Shown: positions 1-9,074, counted from the stretch's first letter. The stretch: DNA of 37,487 nucleotides from an uncultured Bacteroidales bacterium (GCA_946411385.1 CAMKDV010000020.1:1-37487), one strand, 5' to 3'. Notes: generated from the letters alone by a model not told the origin. Program-made: numbers and translations.

Positions 1-248
1 AGTATTTACAATGGGTCAGACCATGTTCCAGCCTGCAAAATGACCTATACGCCAAGATTTTCCTTTGTTAGACAACCCTTATACCCAAATGGAATATAAA
101 ATGATGAACGATAGTTCATATTGGGAACTGTACTATCCCTGGCAGTAAACGACCATTGTACCCACGGATACAACAGATTGAGGCTGTTTTACCCGTTTTT
201 TACCCGTTTATAAGAGAATAGCCGCCGTAACTTATTGTGTTATAGTGG
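1..248. other. Left edge, no assignable gene
   Basis: No complete gene is visible. Two plus-strand frames are open for short stretches: frame 1 from the edge to a TAA at about 113, and frame 2 from about 44 to a TAA at 150-152, which would end in ...SYWELYYPWQ. Either could be the tail of a gene starting outside the window, possibly broken by a frameshift or an in-frame TGA at 41-43. A short direct repeat of ACCCGTTT occurs near 189-210. Nothing firmer can be said. Confidence 0.3.
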
Positions 249-269
249 TTTGGGTGGAATGTGGGGCTC
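249..269 (-). repeat. Duplicate of the tRNA-His 3' end (possible attachment-site repeat)
   Basis: This 21-bp block is identical to 466-486, which covers the 3' strand of the T stem, the acceptor 3' strand and the discriminator base of tRNA-His plus a few flanking bases. The copies are in the same orientation, 217 bp apart. Here the block lacks the rest of a tRNA. Duplicated tRNA 3' ends are the usual footprint of tyrosine-recombinase integration, so this may be an att remnant; no integrase lies in the window. Confidence 0.55.
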
Positions 270-425
270 TCGCTTACGCAAAGGCTCACGCGACTTCGGG
301 CACATCCCTCGTGAAGCGTTTTCGCCTTGCGCTACGCTCTCCCCAAGAATTAAAATTCTCGGGGACCCCGATAAAATGGGTTCTTAGCCACAAGGGCACG
401 ATTGTTTCTCGCCCGTACATCCGCA
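270..425. other. Noncoding spacer between the two tRNA-His 3'-end copies
   Basis: No convincing gene. It holds a strong imperfect palindrome at 341-364: CCCCAAGAATT, a 2-nt centre, then AATTCTCGGGG, which could form an 11-bp stem with one wobble or mismatch. Short open frames occur on both strands but have no recognisable content. It could be cargo left by an integrated element or an uncharacterised structured RNA; I cannot choose between them. Confidence 0.3.
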
Positions 426-467
426 CAAAAAAAACAGCGGCGATACCAAATGGTATTTCCGCTGTTT
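426..467 (-). terminator. Rho-independent terminator of tRNA-His
   Basis: On the minus strand, immediately after the tRNA, ACAGCGG...ATACCA pairs with TGGTAT...CCGCTGT around a tiny loop, and a run of eight T follows. This is a canonical intrinsic terminator for the single-gene tRNA transcript. Confidence 0.85.
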
Positions 468-469
468 TG

Positions 470-543
470 GGTGGAATGTGGGGCTCGAACCCACGACACT
501 CGGAACCACAATCCGATGCTCTGCCAACTGAGCTAAGACCACC
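470..543 (-). tRNA. tRNA-His (GTG anticodon)
   Basis: Read on the minus strand, the gene has GCTC/GAGC D-stem, an anticodon stem TCGGA/TCCGA around loop TTGTGGT (anticodon GTG), a T arm GTGGG-TTCGAGC-CCCAC, and the extra 5' G (position -1 at 543) opposite C73 that is diagnostic of tRNA-His. CCA is not encoded. It has its own promoter at 587-617 and terminator at 426-467. Oddity: acceptor pairs 5-68 (T/T) and 6-67 (C/T) do not match, so the 5' strand GTGGTCT faces a 3' strand ATTCCAC. That 3' strand is the part duplicated at 249-269, which suggests it was replaced by an element-borne copy. It may be functional or a damaged copy. Confidence 0.85.
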
Positions 544-586
544 ATGTTGCTTCCGGACTATCGCGTAGATTTTCCAAAAGCGGCTG

Positions 587-617
587 CAAAGATACAACAA
601 TTATCTCAATTTAGCAA
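587..617 (-). promoter_or_regulatory. Promoter of tRNA-His
   Basis: Minus-strand TTGC (614-617), 19-nt spacer, TATCTTTG (587-594): an exact match to the Bacteroidota -33/-7 pattern, about 40 bp upstream of the tRNA 5' end. Confidence 0.8.
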
Positions 618-716
618 ATAAATGCTTGCCAAAATGCCTATTCCCGCTCAATTATCGAAAAATTTGCAAGTTCGGTTAGCATTCTCGCCGAAATCTTTGG
701 TTAATCCGATGCAAAG

Positions 717-2072
717 TTATTTGTTGTACTCGGTATAGCGGCGGAGGGCGGTGCGGTAGGTGATGAGGGCGTCGGTGTAGGCGTTCTCGGCCTGGAGGAG
801 GAGAGCTTCTGCTTCCATGAGTTCGGTCATGGTGCCGACACCGGCCTGGTAATTCATGAGCGAGATGCGGTGGTTATCCTCCGCAAGCTGACGGCTGGAA
901 CGATGCTGCTCCATGAGCCTGAGCGACTCGATGAGATGGTCATATATCTGCCTGTTTTGCAAGCCCATCTTCTCCGTCAGGTCCTGTTGCATGAGTTCAG
1001 CCTGTTGGATCTTTAGGTCATGTTGCTTGAGCTTATGACTGGTCTCTCCCCAGCCGGTGATGGGTATGGAGAGGTTGACGAAAGCGATGGCGTTCCAACG
1101 GTGCTGGTTGAAGAAGTTGTTGTAGCCTCCCGTGATGCCTATGCCGAGATGGGGTAGTGACTCGCCGAGCGTGAGGCGGCGGTACATGCGATTGGCTTCG
1201 AGGTTGAGTTCCAGCAGTTTGCTCTCGGGACGATTGCTCACATTGATGGTGTCGGGCTGTTCGGAGAGGGCGATGATATCATCATCTTTGAGCGGTTCGA
1301 GCAGCAGTTCATGTTCGTAGGGCTGCCCGATGAGGTGGCAGAGCAAGCGTGAAGCCAGCTGGATGCCATCTTCCAGTTGGAGCGATTTGGTCTGCATCTC
1401 ATTCTGCTTGAGTTGTACGCGTAGCAGGTCGTTGGTGGTGACCAGACCATGGTTGTATGCCACCTGTGCAATGTTATGAATGGTATCGAGCAGAGTGACC
1501 ACTTTGCTTGCGGTCTGCCTTTTGTCCATGAGTCCGGCGATGAGCCAATAGGTGTCCGCCACCTCTTGCAGAACATCACGTTCGCTCACCTCTTGCTTGA
1601 GCCGTGAGGCGTCGATGCCGAGTTTGGCAAGTTTGTTTGCCGTAACGATCTGCCCGCCCCAGTAGACGGGTTGCACGGCTTGTGCCTGTGCGGTAGCTCC
1701 CCAACGCATCATCTTGATATCTGTGTCGATGGTGTCGCCAAAACCCTCACGGATAGCTTGCGATACATCTGAGAGGAAAGTGCCTACGCCGCCGCCCATG
1801 GAGGTTTGCGATACATCAATATCTATGATAGGATTAACCGCCCCGAACGCAAAGCCTTGCAGACTGACCTGCGGAAAGAACTTCCACAACATCTGCTTTT
1901 TCACTTCTTGCGAGACGGCCACCTCGAGTGCTGCAGAGCGGATGGTGCAGTTGCGCTGGCGTGCGCTGCTCAGGCACGAATCGAGGCTCAGCACTTGCGC
2001 CTTCAGAGGGGAAAGGTGAAAAGTGAAAGGTGAAAGGAGCAGAAGTATTATCAGAAATCGTTTATTTTTCAT
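717..2072 (-). CDS. TolC-family outer membrane efflux protein
   Basis: Outer-membrane channel of a tripartite RND efflux system, forming the trimeric beta-barrel/alpha-tunnel that exports substrates delivered by the adaptor and pump encoded upstream. It is about 451 residues, a normal length, with an N-terminal signal peptide (hydrophobic FLIILLLLSPFTF, cleavage probably after KAQ) and two alpha-rich OEP halves; the last 120 residues have the heptad-like LMEAEALLLQAENAYTDALI pattern typical of TolC. I place the start at the ATG at 2072, which overlaps the pump's stop codon (ATGAAAAATAA, 11-nt overlap). An ATG 21 nt further upstream would add seven residues. The signal-peptide region 2011-2037 is built from a 7-nt tandem repeat. 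It is the third gene of the efflux operon. Substrate is unknown. Family is certain; start is likely. Confidence 0.92.
   Translation of the reverse strand: MKNKRFLIILLLLSPFTFHLSPLKAQVLSLDSCLSSARQRNCTIRSAALEVAVSQEVKKQMLWKFFPQVSLQGFAFGAVNPIIDIDVSQTSMGGGVGTFLSDVSQAIREGFGDTIDTDIKMMRWGATAQAQAVQPVYWGGQIVTANKLAKLGIDASRLKQEVSERDVLQEVADTYWLIAGLMDKRQTASKVVTLLDTIHNIAQVAYNHGLVTTNDLLRVQLKQNEMQTKSLQLEDGIQLASRLLCHLIGQPYEHELLLEPLKDDDIIALSEQPDTINVSNRPESKLLELNLEANRMYRRLTLGESLPHLGIGITGGYNNFFNQHRWNAIAFVNLSIPITGWGETSHKLKQHDLKIQQAELMQQDLTEKMGLQNRQIYDHLIESLRLMEQHRSSRQLAEDNHRISLMNYQAGVGTMTELMEAEALLLQAENAYTDALITYRTALRRYTEYNK
2011..2037 (-). repeat. Heptamer tandem repeat inside the TolC signal-peptide codons
   Basis: Nearly four copies of a 7-nt unit (plus strand AAAGGTG / AAAAGTG / AAAGGTG / AAAGG) lie in frame inside the signal peptide and encode part of its SPFTFHLSPL segment. 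Same class as the repeats listed elsewhere in the window. Confidence 0.7.
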
Positions 2073-5000
2073 ATTTGCGAGTAGATTTTTCAAACAGTTT
2101 CCAATAAGCCACGGGGAGCAGCGTTACCACCATCGGCATGGTGATGATAGCTCCGAAGCAAATGACGACGCCCATAGGCATCCAGAGGTCGGTAGCCGCC
2201 AATATCATCGGCACGACACCCAGCGCCGTGGTGGCGGTAGTGAGGAAGATAGGCCGCATACGCCTTTGTCCGGCGAGGTAGGCAGCTTCACGTGCCGTAA
2301 TATGTTCGGTGTTGACGAGAAAATCGGAATATTCGTACATGATGATGGCATTACGCACGATGATACCTATCAGGGAGATGATACCCAGAATGGCGGTAAT
2401 GGAGAAGTCCTGATTGAACATCCACAATCCGAACGCCGCGCCGAAGAGGCAGAGCAGACTGGAGCTGAGCGAGAGGAAGGCGATGTTGAGCTTCTTGAAG
2501 TGGTAGATGAGCAGCACGAGCAGCACGAGCAAGGCAGCCAAGACGGAGAAGACCAGTCCCGGCACGGTCTCCAGGGTCTGCTCCATAGCGCCGCCGTAGG
2601 TGATGCGCACACCGTCCGGCAAGCGTTTCTCCAGTTCGTATACATAGCGGAAGACAGGTTTCATGGCTCCGATGGCGGCAATCTTTCCGCGCGTGTCAGC
2701 CGAGACGGTGATGGTACGGATACTGTTGCGGCGCTTGATCTGTGCGTGGTGGAAATACGGCTCTATCTCCGCTACCTGCCGTACCGGTACCCACACGCCC
2801 GGAATGAGGGTCGGTACCATCACATTGCCTATATCCGAATAACTGAGCGAGTCGGCTCCGAGGGTGTAGAGGACGACGGGCGTCTTGTAGCCATCTTCCC
2901 AGATGGATGTCATCCGTCTGCCTCGCAGCACGCCGTTCAGATACAACGAGAGTGAGGCTTGCGTGATACCCAGACGGCTGGCTTCGTCATCCTTGAGGCG
3001 CAGACGGATGGTCTGCACGGTCTCGTCGTAATCGGAGTGCACCCACGACAGGTCAGGCAATCCCGCCATGAAGGCTTTGAGCGAGTCGGCTATCACCTCC
3101 ATCTGTCCGAAATCGGAGCCTTGCACATTGATCTCCACAGGATTGGCTACTGACTGGTAATCCAACCGCTTGAAGCGGCAGAAAGCGTTCGGGAACGCAT
3201 TTTCGCAGATAGGTTGGTACTGCTCGACCAGCTCGACCGTAGCATCCGAGGAGACGGTATTGACGATGAACTGGGCATAGTTCTCGCCGCCAATCTGCGG
3301 TGCGTAGGTGGCATGGAAGCGCGGACCGGACATGCCCACAAAGGCTGTGACGCTCTTCACGCGTTCGTCGGCGTTCAGTACGCTGCCCAGGCTGTCCACT
3401 ACGGCTTGCGTCTGTTCGAGCGAAGCGCCTTCAGTCAGGTGGATCTCCACGGCAAAGCAGTCGCGGTTGGCTTTGGGCATCAATTGGATATTGAGGTGAA
3501 TCAATATGTATATGCCTACCAATACCGATGCCAGCCCCACTGAGATGGTTATCCACGGATGGCGGAAACAGGCATCCAACAGCTTCTGATAGCCATTTTG
3601 CAGGGCAGCAAAGAACTTGTTCTGAATGCGCTCGACCATGGACGGCTTGGCGCCCGCAGGTTTGGGACGAATGAAACTGGCTGCCATGAAAGGAATGATC
3701 CAGATGGCATACAAAATGCTGCAAGTCAGGGCGATGAAGATAGCCCAGGGGAAGAGCTTGATGAAGTCAGCCAGCGGACCCGTCATCAATCCCAGCATGG
3801 GGAAGAACATGCCCGATATGGAAGTGGTGGCGATGAGCATGGGCACGAACAGATCGTGGGTGGAGACGGCCGACGAGTACCAGCGCGAGTGACCCTTGGC
3901 CAGCAGTTCGCTATAACCGTCGATGACGATGACCGAATCGTCCACCACCATGCCCAGCACCACAATCAACGCCGCCAGGGTGACGGTATTCAGCTCAATA
4001 CCTGCCAGATACATGATGCCCAAGGTGATGGCGATACAAATAGGCAGACCCGTGGAACTGACCAGTGCTGTGCGGATAGGGAAGAGCACGAGCATCACGG
4101 CAATCACGATCAGCACGGAGATGACCAGATCTTTGAGGAACGAGCGTACGCTTTCGTCCACGACGCGCGGCTGGTCGGTGATCTTGTGCATGTGTACATC
4201 GGGCGGCAAGGCGGCGGACATCTGCTCCAGTACTTCGTCCACTTTCTCGCCGAATGCCACGATGTTGTTGCCCGGTTGCATCTCGATGTTCAGCAGCAGA
4301 CATTGTGTCTTGCCGTCCTGATTGAACTGCTGGATATCTTTCTTGGTCTTCTCGTAGCGCCGTTCTATGGTGGCTATATCCTTGAGACGGATGGTCTGAT
4401 TGGTCACCGGGTCAGCCAGGACGATCTGTTCCGCCAGTTCGTATTCGGTCTTGAAGGGGACATCGACATGGATGAGAGCAGCCCCCATGTCGTTAGCAAT
4501 CTCGCCCGTCATGGTGCGGAAGCCTTGCGAAGCAAGACGCGCCAGGATGACATTCTGGTCGATGGAATACTTGCTTATGCGCTCCACATCCAGGGTGACA
4601 GCTATCTCTTCGTGTTGCTGGCCAAGCATCTTGATGCTACCCATCTCGCCTATCTCGCGCAACTTGTCGCTCACCATGTTGGCGTAGTCCTCCATCTCGC
4701 GTGGCGAACGCTCGCTGCTCTCCATGGCGAGGAGCATACTGCTGGTGTTGCCGAAATCGTCGATCACCACTACTGCCAGCAATCCAGTTGGCAGCTGCAT
4801 CTGTTTCATCAAGCTCAGACCGCCGCGAATCTTGCCCCATGCCTCGTTGGCGTTCATTACTTTGGGCGTGAGCGCGGCAAAGACATAGCACATCCCGTCC
4901 TTGCTCAGGCTGTAGGTCTTGCGCTTGTCAATCTCGGGGAAGGTGAACAGGTACTGTTCGATAGGCTTGGCTACCTGCTCCTCCACCTCCTGGGCTGTGG

Positions 5001-5169
5001 CGCCCGGGTAGACGCCTACCACCAGACCCAGACGGATGGTTACCTGCGGAAACTCGTCCTTGTTCATCCGCCCCATGGCAAAGATGCCGAAAGCCACCAG
5101 CGCTATCACCACCGCATAGATGATGCGATGATGCCTCATGGCTGATTCTATATGGTTGCTCTCAATCAT
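2062..5169 (-). CDS. RND efflux transporter, inner-membrane permease (AcrB/HAE-like)
   Basis: Proton-driven inner-membrane pump that passes substrates through the periplasmic adaptor to the TolC channel. At 1035 residues it has the usual RND length: an N-terminal TM1 (about residues 15-32), a periplasmic porter/docking loop, TM2-6 (about 340-490) with the paired aspartates of TM4 in VVDDSVIVIDGY that carry the proton relay, a second large periplasmic loop, and TM8-12 at the C-terminus ending in PVAYWKLFEKS. The porter motif YPGATAQEVEEQVAKPIEQ is present. Whether it belongs to the drug (HAE-1) or another substrate class cannot be told; metal-pump signatures were not recognised. It sits between the adaptor (31 nt gap, filled by a heptamer repeat) and the TolC gene (overlapping), so all three are co-transcribed. 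An internal start at MRHHRII (codon 11) is possible. Confidence 0.94.
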   Translation of the reverse strand: MIESNHIESAMRHHRIIYAVVIALVAFGIFAMGRMNKDEFPQVTIRLGLVVGVYPGATAQEVEEQVAKPIEQYLFTFPEIDKRKTYSLSKDGMCYVFAALTPKVMNANEAWGKIRGGLSLMKQMQLPTGLLAVVVIDDFGNTSSMLLAMESSERSPREMEDYANMVSDKLREIGEMGSIKMLGQQHEEIAVTLDVERISKYSIDQNVILARLASQGFRTMTGEIANDMGAALIHVDVPFKTEYELAEQIVLADPVTNQTIRLKDIATIERRYEKTKKDIQQFNQDGKTQCLLLNIEMQPGNNIVAFGEKVDEVLEQMSAALPPDVHMHKITDQPRVVDESVRSFLKDLVISVLIVIAVMLVLFPIRTALVSSTGLPICIAITLGIMYLAGIELNTVTLAALIVVLGMVVDDSVIVIDGYSELLAKGHSRWYSSAVSTHDLFVPMLIATTSISGMFFPMLGLMTGPLADFIKLFPWAIFIALTCSILYAIWIIPFMAASFIRPKPAGAKPSMVERIQNKFFAALQNGYQKLLDACFRHPWITISVGLASVLVGIYILIHLNIQLMPKANRDCFAVEIHLTEGASLEQTQAVVDSLGSVLNADERVKSVTAFVGMSGPRFHATYAPQIGGENYAQFIVNTVSSDATVELVEQYQPICENAFPNAFCRFKRLDYQSVANPVEINVQGSDFGQMEVIADSLKAFMAGLPDLSWVHSDYDETVQTIRLRLKDDEASRLGITQASLSLYLNGVLRGRRMTSIWEDGYKTPVVLYTLGADSLSYSDIGNVMVPTLIPGVWVPVRQVAEIEPYFHHAQIKRRNSIRTITVSADTRGKIAAIGAMKPVFRYVYELEKRLPDGVRITYGGAMEQTLETVPGLVFSVLAALLVLLVLLIYHFKKLNIAFLSLSSSLLCLFGAAFGLWMFNQDFSITAILGIISLIGIIVRNAIIMYEYSDFLVNTEHITAREAAYLAGQRRMRPIFLTTATTALGVVPMILAATDLWMPMGVVICFGAIITMPMVVTLLPVAYWKLFEKSTRKYEK

Positions 5170-5172
5170 AGT

Positions 5173-5200
5173 CTCTCCACTCTAAACTCTCAATTCTCAA
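5173..5200 (-). repeat. Heptamer tandem repeat before the RND pump start
   Basis: Four adjacent 7-nt units, on the minus strand TTGAGAA, TTGAGAG, TTTAGAG, TGGAGAG, fill the space between the adaptor stop (5201-5203) and the pump ATG (5167-5169). Seen directly in the sequence; function unknown. Confidence 0.75.
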
Positions 5201-6220
5201 CTAAAAAACTACCGTGGCCCCTTTGTACATCTTCTGGTAGCCTTTGGCTATCACGGTATCGCCCAGTTGTACGCCTTCGGTGATGAGCACACCGTTCTCG
5301 ACGAACGCGGCAATCTTTACCATCTGCCTTTCGGCATGTCCGTTGCGCAGCAGCCACACGCTGTGGCCGCGTTGTTGCGTCTGGATACATCCGGCGGAGA
5401 TGATGAAGCCGTTATGCTCGCGCTGTGTGATGATGGCGCGACACACCATGCCCGGCAGCAGGTCGGCTGCTGCATCAGGGGAGGTGATGGCGGCTTTTAC
5501 CATGTAGGTGTGGGCTATGCGGGTGGAGGACAGCGATTTCTCGATGATCTGTGCCTCATAATCCTTTTCCAATGCCGGCAGACTGACGCGTACGGGCTGA
5601 CCGACAGAGAGTTGTCCGATCTCGCTCTCGGGGACCGTGAACTCCACATTGTACGCCGACAGATCCATCAGGTGGCCTATGGGCTGTGCGATGCCTACAT
5701 GCTGCCCCACATTGATGTCGCGCATGTTCACGATGCCGTCGCGTACGGCACGCAACGCACAATCGTCATAATGCTTGCGCGCAGAGATGGCCATCGAGCG
5801 GGCTTTCTCCAGCGTGGTTTCCATCTCCACCCATTTGACATCGCTGATACCACCTTCCGCATGCAGCGGTTTCAATCGCTTGTAGCCGTCTTGCGCCTGG
5901 GCATACATGGCATTGGCGCTCTCCATCATGGCTTTGGCTTGGGTGCTATCGACAGTAGCAATCAACTGACCGCTCTTCACGCGGTCGCCGCTATTGACAT
6001 AGATGCCCGTAATCTGACCGCCCAACGGAAAGACAAGCGCTATGTCCGTCTGCGGACGAATCTCGCCCACATAGGTGTCTTCCACCATACGGCTGCTCTC
6101 ACCCACCACTTCAATCTCTACTGGTAGCGGTTTGTCGGTAAGATAACTGTACTTCGATTTTTTTGAACATCCGGCGAGCAGCAGGGCTGCCACGCCAAGA
6201 AAGAGGATTATTTTTTTCAT
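5201..6220 (-). CDS. RND efflux periplasmic adaptor (membrane fusion lipoprotein)
   Basis: Adaptor that bridges the RND pump to the TolC channel in the periplasm. From the ATG at 6220 the protein is about 339 residues and begins with a lipoprotein signal, hydrophobic stretch then LLLAGC with the lipid cysteine at residue 18, so it is anchored to the inner-membrane outer face or outer membrane. It has HlyD/AcrA organisation: barrel-sandwich strand IALVFPLGGQITGIYVNSGD at about 56-75, a helical hairpin (about 90-125), the returning lipoyl half GIVNMRDINVGQHV, and beta-barrel and membrane-proximal domains ending in GDTVIAKGYQKMYKGATVVF. A longer open frame upstream runs through the promoter and is not credible. 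First gene of the efflux operon. Confidence 0.92.
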   Translation of the reverse strand: MKKIILFLGVAALLLAGCSKKSKYSYLTDKPLPVEIEVVGESSRMVEDTYVGEIRPQTDIALVFPLGGQITGIYVNSGDRVKSGQLIATVDSTQAKAMMESANAMYAQAQDGYKRLKPLHAEGGISDVKWVEMETTLEKARSMAISARKHYDDCALRAVRDGIVNMRDINVGQHVGIAQPIGHLMDLSAYNVEFTVPESEIGQLSVGQPVRVSLPALEKDYEAQIIEKSLSSTRIAHTYMVKAAITSPDAAADLLPGMVCRAIITQREHNGFIISAGCIQTQQRGHSVWLLRNGHAERQMVKIAAFVENGVLITEGVQLGDTVIAKGYQKMYKGATVVF

Positions 6221-6249
6221 ATTGGCTGATTGTTCCGCATTTTGGCTTG

Positions 6250-6280
6250 CAAAGATATAAAAAAAAATTGACATTTGCAA
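6250..6280 (-). promoter_or_regulatory. Promoter of the efflux operon
   Basis: Minus strand: TTGC (6277-6280), 19-nt spacer, TATCTTTG (6250-6257), 30 bp upstream of the adaptor ATG. Divergent from the ftsK promoter about 90 bp away. A half copy of the ATCAGCCA palindrome (6221-6231) lies just before the start codon. Confidence 0.8.
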
Positions 6281-6370
6281 GCATCGAAGCGAAAAACTTT
6301 GCGAAAAAAGGGTAAAAATTACAGAAAAGACGGCAAAAAAAACAAATGTAAAATTTTTTTTGAAGAAAAT

Positions 6371-6401
6371 TTGCATAATTCAAAAAAAAATAGTATCTTT
6401 G
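6371..6401 (+). promoter_or_regulatory. Promoter of the ftsK operon
   Basis: TTGC (6371-6374), 19-nt spacer, TATCTTTG (6394-6401), 52 bp before the ftsK ATG. Exact spacing match to the other promoters in the window. Confidence 0.8.
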
Positions 6402-6452
6402 TATCCGTAACGATTTTATTGCAGAAAAGGACTAACAGGCGTAATTATTTGT

Positions 6453-9074
6453 ATGGCAAAAAGACCCTCTAAGTCCCACTCGGAAAGCAGTGGGAGAAAT
6501 ATACCTCTTTATATCGAAGGCGCCACGGGCGAGAGCCTCTGGCAGCGTGTCAAGAACGGTGCATCGTCCGAGCAGTTCCGGGTAATCATGGCGGTGCTGC
6601 TCGGGTTGTTCACGATCTATCTGACCCTTGCTTTCGGCAGCTTCTTTTTCACGGGAGCCGACGACTTTTCCATCTTGGAGATGAGTCGAGCCCAGCGTGC
6701 GGCTAACCGGCTGGAGATAACCAATATGATGGGTCTGCCGGGTGCAGCGCTCGTGTTTCTGCTTGTGCACAAGACCTTCGGCTTGGCGTCGGTGGTGCTC
6801 ATCGCCCTGCTTACGCTATGCACGCTGCGACTGTTCCGCGTGGGCAGTTTCAGCCTGATGAAATATACGGCTTGCCTGGTGTTCTGGCTGCTGTTCGGCT
6901 CGGTGGTGTTCGGGTTTATCGATCATCTGATCGGTCAGCCGCTGTTCTTCCGTCTGGGTGGAGCGTTTGGCTCGGTGGTGACGCTATGGGGACTGTCGTA
7001 CCTGAAAGGTATAGGCCTGTTCTTTGTGCTGCTCGCCGTAGGAGTGATCTTTTTTATCTGCGTGGATGACAATACTATCCCCAGGATGAAGCAGCTGGCA
7101 CGGTGGATTCAGAGTCTGTTTGTCCGCAAGCAGACTGAGCCGACGGATGACACCCTGCCCGAGCAGCCCGCATCGGAGCAGTCCGCGACGTCTCAACCGG
7201 CAGGGGAGGGGGATGCCACCAACCAGATACAACTGCTCGTCAATGGTTCTAAGCCCGACAAGACGGACGATGATAAGCCTGCCGGCGCGCCGCTTACCGT
7301 CGAGATCGTGGATAACACTCCCGATGACGATACGCTCCCCGCGCCCGAACCTACGGACGATAATGACGGCATAGAGCCTATTGACCTCAGTGCCGTGCAA
7401 CCTGCTGATCCGCAACCTGCTGATTCGAAGCCTGAAGATGACAAGCCCGGACTTGTGATAGAGGATATCAAGGGTGTGGAGATGGCCGAAGATTCTCCTG
7501 AAAAACTGATGGAAAAACTTGGCCCGTACGACCCGCGCAAAGAGCTGGAGTTCTATGCTTTCCCTGCGCTCGACCTGCTCAAGGTCTATCCCAACGAGAC
7601 ATCGCCCGTCATCGACCAACAGGAGCAGCAGAACAATGCCAACCGCATCGTCACGGCATTGCAGAACTTCGGCGTGGAGATCGACAGCATAAAGGCTACT
7701 GTCGGTCCTACCGTCACGCTGTATGAGGTCAAGCCCAAAGCAGGCGTCAAGATAGCCAAGATAGCATCGCTCGAAAGCGATATTATGCTTTCGCTTGCTG
7801 CCAAAGGTATACGAATCATCGCGCCTATGCCCGGCAAAGGTACCGTAGGTATAGAGGTACCCAACGAGAAGCCGCAGGTAGTTAGTATGCACTCCGTCAT
7901 AGCTTCCAGAAACTTCCAGGAAGACAAGAAGATGCGCTTGCCTATAGCCATCGGACGAACGATTACGAACGATGTATTCATGTTCGACCTGGCCAAGACG
8001 CCTCACCTGCTCGTAGCCGGTGCTACGGGACAGGGTAAGTCCGTGGCTATCAACGCCATCATCACCTCGCTGCTCTACAAGAAACATCCGGCAGAACTGA
8101 AGATGGTGCTCGTCGACCCGAAGATGGTGGAGTTTGCGCCGTACAAGCCGCTATTGAAGCATTATCTGGCAGCCATGCCCGATGCCGATGAGAACCAGGT
8201 GGTTATCACCGATTGCGACAAGGTGATCAACACGCTCAACTCGCTCGTGATCGAGATGGAGAACCGCTACAAACTGCTCATGGATGCCGGCGTGCGTAAC
8301 CTGGAGGATTACAACGAGAAATTTATCAACCGCCGCCTCAATCCCGACAAACTGGTTGACGGCGCGTTGCACCACCAGTATCTGCCCTATATAGTCATCA
8401 TCATCGACGAGTACGGCGATTTCATCATGCAGGCAGGCAAGCAGGTGGAGACGCCTATAGCGCGTATTACCCAGAAAGCCCGTGCCGTAGGTATGCACAT
8501 GATCCTGGCTACACAGCGTCCGTCAGTCAACATCGTGACGGGTGTGATCAAAGCCAACATCCCGACGCGTATCGCCTTGCGCACTCAGTCGGTGGTCGAC
8601 TCGCGTACCGTGCTCGATGCCAAAGGGGCTGACCAACTCATCGGACGAGGCGACATGCTCTATGCCGGCAATGGCGAGATCATCCGTCTGCAGTGTGCCT
8701 TTGTCGATACGCCCGAGGTGGATGCCATCGTCGATCATATCAAGGTGCAGCAGCACTATTTCGAACCCTACCAGTTGCCGGAGTACATCCCTGAAGGTGC
8801 GGAGGCAGAAGCTGTGGCGCCGGGCAGCGTAGACATGAAGCGTCTGGACCCGATGTTTGCCGATGTGGCACGCTATGTGGTGAACAAACAGGAAGGTTCT
8901 ACCTCGCGTCTGCAACGTGCCTTTGAGATCGGCTACAACCGTGCGGGCAAGCTATCCGACCAACTTGAGGCTGCCGGCATCGTAGGACCGAACAAAGGCT
9001 CGAAGGGCAGAGATGTGCTCATTCAGGACCCGAATCAACTTGAAGCCAAATTACAAGAATTAGGAATAGGATAA
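6453..9074 (+). CDS. ftsK: DNA translocase FtsK
   Basis: Septal, membrane-anchored ATPase that pumps chromosomal DNA toward the dif site during division and supports XerCD dimer resolution. 873 residues: a short cytoplasmic N-terminus, four TM helices (about 45-210), an acidic Pro/Asp/Glu-rich linker (about 225-350) and the RecA-like motor. The motor has Walker A GATGQGKSVAINA (about 525), Walker B YIVIIIDEYGDFIM (about 645) and the conserved ARAVGMHMILATQRPSVNI stretch. A C-terminal winged-helix gamma domain (about 808-873) carries RLQRAFEIGYNRAGKLSDQL, which reads KOPS-type polarity sequences. Length and order are normal for FtsK/SpoIIIE. First gene of the operon; its TAA overlaps the ATG of the next gene by one base (TAATG), so translation is probably coupled. 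Confidence 0.97.
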   Translation: MAKRPSKSHSESSGRNIPLYIEGATGESLWQRVKNGASSEQFRVIMAVLLGLFTIYLTLAFGSFFFTGADDFSILEMSRAQRAANRLEITNMMGLPGAALVFLLVHKTFGLASVVLIALLTLCTLRLFRVGSFSLMKYTACLVFWLLFGSVVFGFIDHLIGQPLFFRLGGAFGSVVTLWGLSYLKGIGLFFVLLAVGVIFFICVDDNTIPRMKQLARWIQSLFVRKQTEPTDDTLPEQPASEQSATSQPAGEGDATNQIQLLVNGSKPDKTDDDKPAGAPLTVEIVDNTPDDDTLPAPEPTDDNDGIEPIDLSAVQPADPQPADSKPEDDKPGLVIEDIKGVEMAEDSPEKLMEKLGPYDPRKELEFYAFPALDLLKVYPNETSPVIDQQEQQNNANRIVTALQNFGVEIDSIKATVGPTVTLYEVKPKAGVKIAKIASLESDIMLSLAAKGIRIIAPMPGKGTVGIEVPNEKPQVVSMHSVIASRNFQEDKKMRLPIAIGRTITNDVFMFDLAKTPHLLVAGATGQGKSVAINAIITSLLYKKHPAELKMVLVDPKMVEFAPYKPLLKHYLAAMPDADENQVVITDCDKVINTLNSLVIEMENRYKLLMDAGVRNLEDYNEKFINRRLNPDKLVDGALHHQYLPYIVIIIDEYGDFIMQAGKQVETPIARITQKARAVGMHMILATQRPSVNIVTGVIKANIPTRIALRTQSVVDSRTVLDAKGADQLIGRGDMLYAGNGEIIRLQCAFVDTPEVDAIVDHIKVQQHYFEPYQLPEYIPEGAEAEAVAPGSVDMKRLDPMFADVARYVVNKQEGSTSRLQRAFEIGYNRAGKLSDQLEAAGIVGPNKGSKGRDVLIQDPNQLEAKLQELGIG

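Noticed and set aside
3559..5145. 528-codon open frame on the plus strand opposite the RND pump gene
   Set aside because: It lies wholly antisense to a gene with clear RND motifs, is His/Gln/Asp-rich without any domain, and is explained by the codon bias of the real gene.
6221..6376. N-terminal extension of the efflux adaptor
   Set aside because: It spans the promoter and would bury the lipoprotein signal 52 residues inside the protein.
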